From the NCBI RefSeq assembly GCF_014898815.1, contig NW_026515502.1:1-64000 (forward strand): 64,000 nucleotides of DNA, in the 5' to 3' direction. This stretch comes from Panonychus citri. Its lineage: Eukaryota; Arthropoda; Arachnida; Trombidiformes; Tetranychidae. A program made the translations under genes and the position numbers. The notes beneath the pieces are model-generated. The model was not told the origin of the DNA. It worked only from the letters and a program-made list of their open reading frames with translations, and did no database searches. This document shows positions 52,838-62,329 of the stretch, piece by piece (position 1 is the first letter of the stretch; each line of letters opens with the position of its first letter).

Positions 52838-53007
52838 TTTCTTGTGATTTTGTTGATTAGAAATTTTTTATCTTTGACCTTGAAAAGAAAACAATTCACA
52901 GGAAAAAAGAAACAAATTATAAAAATTAAGCACCGAAATGAAAGAGAACAATAAAAGAAAAGAAAACAAAAGCTTACCTTTAAGAATTGTTGAAATTGAT
53001 CAAATTT

Positions 53008-55434
53008 CTATTTGTTTTTGAGAAACGGCACTATTATGTAATCACTTTTGTATTTATGATGAAATATAGTTGATTTCACGAAGATACACTTGATAAGATT
53101 TTGATTAAATTCAATTAATTCAAGATTGTCACTTCTTTCCGATGCTTCGAAGATATGGTCAAGAGAAAAAGAAAAATATCCGCTGAAACCTTGAAAAGAA
53201 AGGCTTATTTTCTTAGTAGAAAACTTGGTGCACAAGAATAGCGTTTTTCCAGTTAGCGTCAAAATTGAAATTATTCGAAAGAAATTTTGTTCGAATGAAA
53301 AAACTGAATCATTTCTCTGCTTATCTCTACAATAATCATTTGTTGAAAATCTTATTTTTTTATAATTTAAAGTTTTGTAAACTTTAACATCAGAAAAATT
53401 GATATTTGGGTCAATTTTAGCTCTCAATGTGAATAATATTCTATTCTCGAGATTTCTCGGAACTCTTTTCATCTGAAGGTAAATTTTCCGATTGCTTTCT
53501 TTTTGTATTCCAAAATTTCTCTTTTCTCTGTCATCAAGACGCCATTTTTTCAGATAGTTTTCACAAAACTCTGAGAACTTTAAATCATTCAGAAAGACTC
53601 TCAATAAAGCAGGTCCAATATGAGAAAATCGTCTAACTTTATCCTTCAATTTTCCCATATGATCCTCGAGAGGATACGATGATGCATTAGAATTTGGTCC
53701 TAAATTCACCAGTGAAGATGCAAGATGAGCAAGAATATGAAGATTATACGTGAGATAACCAGATCCAAAAAGCGATGCTGTAGCAGTTTGAAATTCTTCA
53801 ACTAAATTTCTCATTTCACTAACTATAATTGGTGTAGCAGGTCCGTTGTGAGATAAGAAGTAAATCCTGGTGAGACAACAAATATAGTTGATAATCGGCT
53901 GTTTCAGAAGACCCCGAGTACTTGGTAGGAAAAAATAAGCGAGAAAAGAATCAAATTCATTACTTTTCCAGAATCGAATAGATTCTAAGTCTCTGGTTAT
54001 TCTCGTAGACTCTGAAGTCACTTTAATTGAAACTAAACGATTGCCAAGCTCATTTATGAATCTAGTCTTATTAACACCTGGTTCAAATAGGCTTGATATT
54101 CCTTCAGATATTATTCCTTTCATAAGAAAATTGCGAAAAATACCCAATACAACGCAATGCATGGGTTCCACTGCTACCCCATTGACAATATCGAAATCTT
54201 CTAGCAAGAGAAGAGGTGAAATTCCACATATTCCTTTGAATCGCGAATCGTTGAATAGATCTCCTTGAATTTGACCATTTTCTAGAATATTTTTAAAATC
54301 GATGAAATCTTTCTTCACTCTTTTTAACGAATTGATTTCATGACGAGAAACATTTCCATAAACTCGAGCACCACCAGCTGATGTTGCTTGAATGCGACAC
54401 CAGTCACAGCCATTCAAATGATTAAACTGTCTAACATTCCTTAGGTAAGCTCGCATTGGAGCATCAGCAATGAGACCAATCGTGTGAAAAGTAAATTTTT
54501 CGCCGATTCGACCTTCAATTTTAATTTCTAAGGGATCAGTTGATAGCGAGTTTAATTCCTCACATAAAGGGCCCAGATAAAGTTCAACTGGTGGTTTGGT
54601 TTTCCCAACATAAAGTCCAATCAGGAAAAAGAACTTTTTTCTTTCAACAGGTTTGAGTTCGTTTATCGAGACAAAGATTGGCAATATTTTATTACTTGAA
54701 CTTTTCGAACAGGCCACTTCATCTGCGTGGATTGTCATAGTTAGTCTTATAACGTTTTCTAATGATTGGAATTTTATCTTTCTCGCTAGTTCAGAATTAC
54801 TTATATCATTAGGTTCGAGAATTTGATCATCTTCTGTTTGCCATGAATCCAAAGGAACATTTGGAAGAAATTTTTCTAGTTGACTCTTTAGTGGCAAATG
54901 AATGAAATAGTTATCCTTCTTCATGTCAACAACTTTTTCACTACTATTGCAATGATAAAGTTCATTTCTATCACAATTAAATGGCCCATGAGAATGTTCG
55001 TTTTCACAAAGAATATAAAAGTTGACAAGATTCTCTTTCGCCTGTTGTTCCCAGAAATGGCGTATACTTGGAAAACGAATGAATTGATCTCTATATCGGG
55101 CACTTGTTTGATTGAATAAGTTGATAATAGTTTCAGCTGCGTTCAAGGTTAGACCAACATGGCTTAGAATACACAAGAAAACTGCACGAAAATAATCTCT
55201 GGAATTTGGTTCAATTAATGGATTATAGTTGTTTGAAACTTGAGAAAAAGATACATTTTCATCGGAAAAATTTAATTCTGAATCACTTAACATCAAATCA
55301 AATTCTAGGCTTGTTGTAGATTGTGATGAGTTGACATTCACTTCTTGAAGGTTGTTGATGTAATTGAGCACATTAAGATATCTTTCACGTCGATTGCGTC
55401 GATAATTAGGAAAAGATTCATTTCTTTCACCCAT
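53008..55434 (-). CDS. CACTA/EnSpm-type transposase
   Basis: 808 aa from the ATG at 55,434. The frame opens further upstream at a GTG, but no earlier ATG exists. The family is recognised from its order of motifs. First comes a Cys/His cluster (about residues 143-162). A block with IHADEV supplies the first acidic residue (D about 238), and LIADAPMRAYL supplies the second (D about 324), followed by GCDWC (Cys 343, 346). Then come VEPMHCVVLGIFRNFL and the RFWKSNEF block, where E about 493 is the likely third catalytic residue. The YNLHILAHL and YPLEDHMGKLK blocks complete the fold. These match the animal CACTA-like transposases related to plant tnp2. It would cut and insert the element's ends in the nucleus. 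No stop or frameshift interrupts it. It is divergent from the 755-aa gene, which starts 380 bp away. Confidence 0.85.
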   Translation of the reverse strand: MGERNESFPNYRRNRRERYLNVLNYINNLQEVNVNSSQSTTSLEFDLMLSDSELNFSDENVSFSQVSNNYNPLIEPNSRDYFRAVFLCILSHVGLTLNAAETIINLFNQTSARYRDQFIRFPSIRHFWEQQAKENLVNFYILCENEHSHGPFNCDRNELYHCNSSEKVVDMKKDNYFIHLPLKSQLEKFLPNVPLDSWQTEDDQILEPNDISNSELARKIKFQSLENVIRLTMTIHADEVACSKSSSNKILPIFVSINELKPVERKKFFFLIGLYVGKTKPPVELYLGPLCEELNSLSTDPLEIKIEGRIGEKFTFHTIGLIADAPMRAYLRNVRQFNHLNGCDWCRIQATSAGGARVYGNVSRHEINSLKRVKKDFIDFKNILENGQIQGDLFNDSRFKGICGISPLLLLEDFDIVNGVAVEPMHCVVLGIFRNFLMKGIISEGISSLFEPGVNKTRFINELGNRLVSIKVTSESTRITRDLESIRFWKSNEFDSFLAYFFLPSTRGLLKQPIINYICCLTRIYFLSHNGPATPIIVSEMRNLVEEFQTATASLFGSGYLTYNLHILAHLASSLVNLGPNSNASSYPLEDHMGKLKDKVRRFSHIGPALLRVFLNDLKFSEFCENYLKKWRLDDREKRNFGIQKESNRKIYLQMKRVPRNLENRILFTLRAKIDPNINFSDVKVYKTLNYKKIRFSTNDYCRDKQRNDSVFSFEQNFFRIISILTLTGKTLFLCTKFSTKKISLSFQGFSGYFSFSLDHIFEASERSDNLELIEFNQNLIKCIFVKSTIFHHKYKSDYIIVPFLKNK

Positions 55435-55814
55435 AACTATTAATTTTTTGAATAAATCAATTTTCGTCACAATTTAAATGTTAATAAAATAGTTAATTAT
55501 TTGTATTTTTAAAAATACACAATGAAATTTAAAGGAAAAGGAAGTCTGATAAGAGAAAGATAAGAAATTCTATTCTTTTCTTGAAAAGTCACGTGTTAGT
55601 AAACAGCCAATAGAAATCGATCGAATTTAAAAAATTCTCTTCTCTCTTATCTCCATGCCTACGATTGTATTTCCGCTTTCATTTGAATTTTAAATTTTAC
55701 AATTGTTACAATTATAATCAATTTTAAGTATTTGTTGTAGATTTTTATTCAGTTTCTTTTAAAAGTGATTTGTATACGTGAAAAAGATCGTTTCTGTGCA
55801 AGTAAAGAGGTCGA
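55435..55814. promoter_or_regulatory. Divergent intergenic region of the mobile element
   Basis: These 380 bp separate the start codons of the transposase (minus) and the 755-aa gene (plus) and so must hold both 5' ends. An E-box-like CACGTG lies near 55,590. The rest is AT-rich with no convincing TATA box in either direction. Shared or coupled regulation of the two sides is plausible. Confidence 0.4.
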
Positions 55815-58218
55815 ATGGAAAAAAATCAAAAACGTAAAAGCTCAACTTTTACTTTTAAAAAAACAAATCGTTCTCATGGTCAAACAAATACAATTCAAAA
55901 CCAACCAACAATTGTTGGTAGTTATTTGAATTTGATGGAAGGAGAGAAAGCAATTGTCTGTGTAATCAGAATGAGAAAATCTGACAACTCCACGATAATG
56001 ATTCCTGTCCTTTTCAAAGTTGACCAGGATCTTATTCCTTCTGAGGTTATACCACTTGTTATAAGTACAAATAACCTCATTCTTGTCGATGTAAATGGTT
56101 GCAATGCTTTTGCCGCCATGATAGTATCTATCGGAGGTAAGATATACTTTATTACTTTATTTGAAAAGATTCTATTTTTACAAATAATCTTATTCTTTTT
56201 CTCCTCTAGATGATTCGAAAGATCTTTTCGAAAAATATTCTGTTTTCTGTGAAAAAAACGCTGCGAAATTGAAAAGTTTCGAGACGAAGATCACGAATTG
56301 GTTACCCGTTCAGAATATAGTTATATCAAGATTCATGGAAAAGCATTTACCTTATACTTCAGAGGAAGATTTGGCAAAAATAATGAAACGAGTCGATATT
56401 CTTCAGCGTGAGGAAAGAAATAAAGATCAGCCAGAATTAGTTACAGAAATTGATCCTATTCCCTCAACCTCTACGTCTCGAATAACAAGATCATCAAAAC
56501 CAGTTACCCGGCTTTCCTCCAAAAATAATGAAGTAGAAATTATTCTTGACTCAACTAGAAAAGAATCTTCAGAAAGCAAAGGGAAAGGCAGAAAAATTTC
56601 ACCGATAAAAGAAACTTCTGTTTCCATGAAAATCAATCGATTAAAAGAACTTACGGATAAATTGACAAATAATCAGACTGTACAAGCTGCTTTCAAGGAA
56701 ACCATAAAGTTGTTTGAGTCAATTATCTATTCTAAAACTCTAAATGACGTTATGGAGATCGAAGAAAAAGAAGAAAATCTCAACGATTATTCTGAAGTTC
56801 GTATCATTCCAAAGAAAGATAAAACTGAAACTGTTGGTGATATCACTATGATTGAAGGTATTTTGCCTGTTAAAACAAAGAAGTACGTTGCTGCTCTTTC
56901 AAAAGGCCCGACAAAAGGTCATATATCAGAATTCGAGCCGAGTATGATTCTCACGAACTTGGTCAGGTTCGCTTTTCCAACGCATTGGTTAGTAGGCGTA
57001 ACAGTGAAAGGAAATAGTGGCAACAAAAGTCTCACCTATGTTTGGAATTATCAAAATCCTATCGCTGATCCATGTGAAGGTAATTTCAAAAATGGGCTCG
57101 GAGAGAAGCGTTTGAGAGCACTAATTGGTAAGTAGATTAAATTCGAAATAAAAATATAAAATTCTAATAGAATATTTTCTTTTTCTACAGATCATGTAGT
57201 GAGAAAATCAGGAAAAGAATCTTATGATCTAGCTGTTGAGAAATTTTTGATGACCATGTTGTGCAAGGCGATGCACGCATCTCGAAAAAAGTACTTGTCC
57301 AACTTGCCAAAGAAAAAAAAACGAAATTCTATTGTTCTCGAAGATTTATCAGATTATGATTCAGATATGGATCTTTCTTTATCTCTTTCACAACGAATGG
57401 GTGGATCAGGCTCAGCGAGACCAGCCATATACACCGATTCAGAAAACTCTCAAATTGAACAAGAGGATGGCGAAGAACAAGAAAACATTCCTGGTGATCA
57501 CATTGAAGAAAACATTCCTGTTGATCCCGTTGAAGAAAATATTCCTGTTGATCCCAATGAAGAAAACATTCCTGTTGATCCCAATGAAGAAAACATTCCT
57601 GATGAATTTCTAGAAGAAAATGTTCTTGTTGAGTCTTATGATGACGATCTTTTTAGTGATGCTCATTTGAACAATGATATTGCGGAAACTGAGAATAATT
57701 TTGACAGTGAAAAAGTTCCAGAATCGGATAATGATGAAAGAAGTGATAATCCAACTAATGAAGATTGTCCTGGTTCAACAAACTCTGAATCTGAAAAGAT
57801 TCCTACTCAATCTCAAATAAGAATTGAATCATCAAACCTTACATATGAAAGTAATGATGATGTGACTGAATTCGGGCCGAAACTTACATCTTCTCCTAAA
57901 AGGAAAGATAATGAAGAAAATGTTCACGCAGCTCCAAAGAAGCGGAGATCGTCCGCTAAGGTGCAACAATCAAATCCGATTTCATTCATTGCAATCAATG
58001 AAAATACTACAGGAGAAGATTCACAAAAGCAAGGAATTGAATCAACAACAGATGAAGAAAGTGAACAAATTCCGGATCCATTTGATTTTCTTACACCTGA
58101 AGATAAAATTCTATTGGAAACTTTACCAGAAAACGATCGTAAATTGATTAGTCAATTATCAGATCGAAATATTATCTTGTCTATTCTCGCAACGAAAAAA
58201 GGAACCACACAACGATAA
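55815..58218 (+). CDS. Mobile-element accessory gene 1 (BEN-like module, acidic tail; 3 exons)
   Basis: Exons 55,815-56,136, 56,210-57,127 and 57,191-58,218 join in frame (both introns phase 1, 73 and 63 bp, GT-AG) to 755 aa. The N-terminus is basic. Residues about 40-107 form a beta-rich segment also found in gene 2. Residues 321 to about 450 contain MIEGI..., LVRFAFP, KRLRALI and DHVVRKSG, which resemble the BEN DNA-binding fold in hydrophobic pattern. A 9-residue repeat on EENIPVDPN follows, then an acidic region and a basic nuclear-localisation-like pair (PKRK ... PKKRR). A DNA-binding partner of the transposase is a plausible role but is inferred. The BEN assignment is tentative. The gene reads toward its diverged paralogue 404 bp downstream. 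Confidence 0.7.
57478..57624 (+). repeat. 27-bp in-frame tandem repeat in gene 1
   Basis: Five to six imperfect copies of a 27-bp unit encoding EENIPVDPN or close variants, in the acidic C-terminal half of the 755-aa protein. The two central copies are almost identical in DNA, indicating recent expansion. The unit length is a multiple of three, so copy-number change keeps the frame. Confidence 0.85.
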
Positions 58219-58522
58219 GTTCACTATTGAAATTTCTTACCTATTTCCAAAACAAAATATCACAATATTATTATCAGAATCAAAAAATTTCCCAGAATTT
58301 TTTCAACAAATTTTCAAGCTCAAGCTTATGTATTCGTTGAATTTTTCAATTTATTTTCATATTTGCCAAAATTTAAAGCTTCTTTACTTTCCCTCTGATT
58401 AACAACAGTGAAAGTTGAAATTGATTTTTTTCTTAAGTGAAAGGTCAAATAACTCAAAAGGTTGTTTCTTAGGGAAAAGTATTTTAGAAGACTTACTTCC
58501 CCCTAGTTAAAATTGTTTCAGC

Positions 58523-58528
58523 AATAAA
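58523..58528 (+). terminator. Candidate polyadenylation signal of gene 1
   Basis: AATAAA about 305 bp after the stop codon of the 755-aa gene and 95 bp before the start of the next gene. Confidence 0.35.
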
Positions 58529-58563
58529 TTCATTTCTCATATCCGTTTCCGAGCAATTAACAA

Positions 58564-58569
58564 TATAAA
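58564..58569 (+). promoter_or_regulatory. TATA-like box of gene 2
   Basis: TATAAA lies 59 bp before the ATG of the 533-aa gene, in the short gap after the first gene's probable polyadenylation signal. It suggests gene 2 has its own promoter rather than being read through. Confidence 0.35.
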
Positions 58570-58622
58570 TGTGTTTTGAATTTTTTCAATGATTTCAATT
58601 ACGTCGTGAAAGTCGATCAATC

Positions 58623-60422
58623 ATGTCTCAACCAAACTTTGAACAAGCTAAATTTAATTTTTCTTCAAGAAAGTCATCTACTCAGCCACTTCCGAAAAAG
58701 ATATTCTCTGTGACTCGTTTAATTGAAAATTCATCAACTAAATCGAGAGATAAATTTCTTAATTCAAGTGCTAAAAGTGCAATGTTAAGATCATCAACGT
58801 TTCATAATTGTGATAATGATGAAAGTAAATTAGCTATTGTGTTACCATATATTCTTGACAGTGATTGTGTTCCGATCAAACAACCAATTCTTGTTCGAAT
58901 CGATGAAAATCAATTGAGATCATTCGGATTTTCATTGCCATTCAATGATTTTTTCAACGTGAAGATGAATAACTTTGTCTTTGAAGTTAAAAATTTAAAA
59001 GTTTCTACTCAAATCATCGCAATCGCAGGTAAGGAAAGTATTTTTAAGATTCAAGAATTTGATAAAGTTATTTTTCTCATCCGAATAGAATCTAAAGAAT
59101 CATTGAAAGAAAATCTCAAGAAAAATATTTCTAAGAATCAACTCTGGAAAGATATTCGACAAGTGATTGGTAATGATGAGCTCGTCATTAATCTTATTCA
59201 CGCTCCTCTTGAAGAAGATGAGACACCATCACAGGTTTGCTTGAGCCAAAGATCGATAATAGAATTGGTAAATAATATATCAAATAGAGAAATTCAGAAA
59301 AATAACGAAAAAGATTCCGGCGTTGGTGAAAAAAGAAAAAAATCTAATTCCGGTGAGAACGATAATCTGGCAAAGAAAAAGGCTTTCGACGAGAATCAAG
59401 ATGATAGAATGGAAAAAGACGCTTCTGATGGACAAGACGAAAACAACGACCTGTCCAAGTTGTTACAAATCAGTAACAATAAAAATTTATATATCGAGGA
59501 GCTAATTAAAAGTGCCAAAGATCTTGATTCAAAGAAACATTTTCTTAATGATAAAGATTATCTGAGCTCAACATTGATCTTATCTATTGAGGTTATTCAG
59601 AGTCTTGTTGGTTTTGTTACTAAACAAACTGGAAAGATGGAAATTTATTCAATGATTCCTGAGAAAGATGAAACTGTTGTGAAGCGTAGAAAGGTTAGAA
59701 TATAATCTTATTCTTGTTTGTTCACACTAACATTAATATTTGAATTTCTATTATTTTTCAGAATCGAATATTGATCGAAGGTATTGTTGAGTTAGAGCTT
59801 GATAAATATGAAAGAGCACTCATCAAAGTCAAGTCAAAAGATCCTGGATCAGTCGTTTATCAATTGGTTCACACAGCGTTTCCGAAATGTTATTACGATA
59901 ATGTTGCATTGGGAAAAAAATCTTATGACCCATCTGAATTAGAAAAATATCTAATTCTTAAAGAAAAATCCATTGAAAAGTTACCCCTAGTTTTTGTTCT
60001 TGGTTTTGAAGATCCTTTCGATTTTCCATTGCAAGGGAATTTTGACCAAATTCGAGGGCAAAAAAGAGTGAAAGCTCTCATTGGTACGAAAGTTTGAACG
60101 AGATAATTTTAACTGCGATTTTATATTGACTTTCTTACGATTTTATTCAACAGATCATTCGTTTCGAAAATCGGGAATAGATAAATATGACGACTTCGAG
60201 GAAACTAAAGTTCGTAATAGATTGATTAAAGAGCTTTGGTCGAAAAACTTTCATAAAAATAATTCAAAGACAATTGTGGAAAAATTGGATATTGAAAAAG
60301 ATCCAAATGATCAATTATCGGTAGAAAAATTAAGTCAAGATGTAAATCTTAACTCTTTTTCACTTTCTGATGACGATGATTCATTTCATGAAATTTGGAA
60401 TGAAAAAGTTTTCAAACATTAA
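58623..60422 (+). CDS. Mobile-element accessory gene 2, paralogue of gene 1 (4 exons)
   Basis: Exons 58,623-59,028, 59,089-59,693, 59,762-60,083 and 60,154-60,422 join in frame to 533 aa. Evidence for paralogy with gene 1 comes from matching blocks in order: a beta-rich segment ending in a phase-1 intron, SKESL versus SKDLF just after it, IPEKDETVV versus IPKKDKTETV, LIEGI versus MIEGI, LVHTAFP versus LVRFAFP, and KRVKALI/DHSFRKSG versus KRLRALI/DHVVRKSG. The last pair spans an intron at the identical phase-1 position. Gene 2 has one extra intron (59,694-59,761) and lacks the long acidic repeat tail, ending instead in a short acidic patch (SDDDDS). Basic clusters near the middle suggest nuclear targeting. 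The function is unknown; a DNA-binding helper or antagonist of gene 1 is possible. Confidence 0.68.
59029..59088 (+). other. 60-bp stop-free intron in gene 2
   Basis: GTAAGG to CGAATAG, exactly 20 codons long and without an in-frame stop, so the frame stays open whether or not it is removed. Its phase-1 position matches intron 1 of gene 1, which argues that it is a true intron. Retention would add 20 residues. Confidence 0.6.
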
Positions 60423-60700
60423 TTTCATATTACTACTTGTAGTTTTGATAAAAATCTTTTTCTACGATTAAAGTGAATTTCTTTCCTGTGAAATTTCTCC
60501 AGTATTATACGAATATTATTTCAGCGTTTGAATCAATGAGTAGATATTTTATTATGAATATCTTTCCATACTATTTTCTTGGAATTGATTCTTTTCAGTG
60601 AAGATTTAACTGAAGATCTTCAGACGATTTTTGATTAAATCTACTTAAATTTTTTTTGACTCAAAATTGAATCAATTGCTCAAATTTTGCTCAAATTTTT

Positions 60701-60706
60701 AATAAA
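60701..60706 (+). terminator. Candidate polyadenylation signal of gene 2
   Basis: AATAAA about 280 bp after the stop codon of the 533-aa gene and just before host-style spacer resumes. Confidence 0.35.
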
Positions 60707-60710
60707 CATT

Positions 60711-62030
60711 GAATCTAAACAGTTGATTGGGAATCACAGCTAACATGTAACAATAAGTGTAATTTGTGTGTCTAATTAAAAGTAATTTACTAATTGTAAT
60801 GGATCGTTAATTGTCAGAAGAAGAGGCTTAACCCAATTCTTGATTATTTTGCAGCTAAATTGGTAATAATAAAAAACTGATTAACTTGGTAATTAAGATG
60901 AAGATGATATTTTTATGCTTATGATTTTAAGTTAATCACTTTTTTTTGTCAACTGTTTAGACTTTAAATTGTAACTCTAACCTCAATTAACAAATTGTTT
61001 CCAGGAAAATAAATCTTTATGGTGAGAAAAAAAGTTTCTCATCTTCATCACCATCATTTGTATCTTTCGTCTAATTAATTAATTGAACTGGACCATATTA
61101 AATCATTTCATCATTGACAATTTGCTTAATCAATAAAACTATTCAAATTGTGATATGAATTCAATTTTACTATATAATCGTTTTTACATTCATCTTATTG
61201 AATTGTAAGTCCTAAATTGTATCAACAATTTGATTGAGATTAATGAAGAAATGTTTAATTATATTTATATGTATAATTTGAAGTGTTTTTTAATTATCTC
61301 AGTAATCAAGAGCAAATGAAAGTATTCAAAGCAAACGAACCAAATATTAATCTAAACTTGGACATTGGCCTTTATTTTCCGCTTCGAAATCAAAATTATC
61401 ATAATAATAGTGAATTCTGTTGACCAGTTAACTCATCTTCCTCATCATCATCATCACCATCACCATTAAGTGATGCGGATGATGATTTGAGAGCAAAATA
61501 ACTGGATGATAATGATGAAGATGAAATAATTACTCTAATTATATTCAATGAATAAAAAGAGAGTGAGAGAGAAATAAAATATTAATCGAAAAAAGGAAAA
61601 AGTTTCAATTCTTTCCCTCACTAATATACAATGATGACCATCTCATTGACCATCATCAAAGTGTGCAAATAGGTTGCACACAAGGTAAATACAAATAGGA
61701 TCGAAATGTTAATTGATGAGCAAACAAATACACATTCGAGTCCAGAAAGTCAACTGACCTTAACGGACATCCCATCACCTCCTTCAGCCCAACTCATGAT
61801 CGACTGACCAAAGGGTGAAAAGTATTCTGATTTCAGTTGATATTGAACTTTTTCCTTGACCATGTTATGTTATCAAACTTTGGAAACAAATTTACTCCTG
61901 ATTTTCACCTTGACAATTAAATTGTTTAACTGATTTGACTTGAATCGTTATCGTCTTCATATACTAACGGTACTTTTTTTTCTTGTTGAATTTGTGCTGA
62001 ATTTGTCGTTCGTATCTTCATCTCTGGGTG
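60711..62030. other. Host spacer right of the mobile element
   Basis: AT-rich sequence of the same style as the rest of the window (ATC runs near 61,440-61,470, AACAATTAA words). No gene was recognised. Confidence 0.4.
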
Positions 62031-62038
62031 TATTTAAA
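62031..62038 (+). promoter_or_regulatory. TATA-like box before the signal-peptide exon
   Basis: TATTTAAA lies 63 bp before the start codon of the exon at 62,094, leaving room for a short 5' untranslated region. Confidence 0.35.
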
Positions 62039-62093
62039 TTGGATTGGGAACAGTTAAATATCAAGGAAAAGTTGATTTAATTTAATTGTGAAA

Positions 62094-62329
62094 ATGTTTC
62101 TCTCAGGGATCAGTAAATTACGATCACCTCGAGCATTTTGTTTCTTCATCATTTTCATGATCTATCTGATTCCTGGAATTTTCAGTGAACATATTTGGGA
62201 TTTTCTTCATCAATCTGGTACTGAAGATAAAGTGGAATTGGCTAAAAAAATTGGCTCAGCACTTTTACTTGCTTATCGAAGTAAAAAGTTCATGTTTCCA
62301 CTTCCTTTTCCGGTTCCAGTTCCAATACC
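62094..62329 (+). CDS. First coding exon of a secreted or membrane protein (partial gene)
   Basis: The ATG at 62,094 opens 78 codons plus two bases, ending at a strong donor GTAAGT. A hydrophobic stretch (residues about 14-29, FCFFIIFMIYLIPGIF) forms a signal peptide or anchor. It is followed by a helical segment (EDKVELAKKIGSALLLAYRS) and a proline-rich run (FPLPFPVPVPIP) of the kind seen in small secreted arthropod proteins. The unspliced frame stops at the TAA inside the donor itself. No following exon was recognised before the window ends, so the gene probably continues beyond 64,000. The family is not recognised. Confidence 0.6.

Larger units (their letters stand above)
52480..60710. mobile_element. 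CACTA/EnSpm-like DNA transposon with four genes (limits approximate)
   Basis: The block carries a CACTA-type DDE transposase (minus), a 66-aa ORF downstream of it (minus), and two divergent tandem spliced genes (plus). Gene density, absence of host-type microsatellites in the coding regions and the transposase itself identify it as a mobile element. All four frames are open, so it may be autonomous. The limits are set by gene content and the return of host-style spacer at about 60,720. No terminal inverted repeats or target duplication were identified. Grouping all four genes into one element is an inference from proximity and shared compact architecture. Confidence 0.7.

Noticed and set aside
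51788..60731. CCCAATCAACAG (51,788-51,799) and its near-inverse CAGTTGATTGGG (60,720-60,731) as terminal inverted repeats of the mobile element
   Set aside because: They bracket the element in the right orientation, but only 11 of 12 bases match and the match does not extend. CAATCAAC words are very common in this spacer, and no target duplication was visible.
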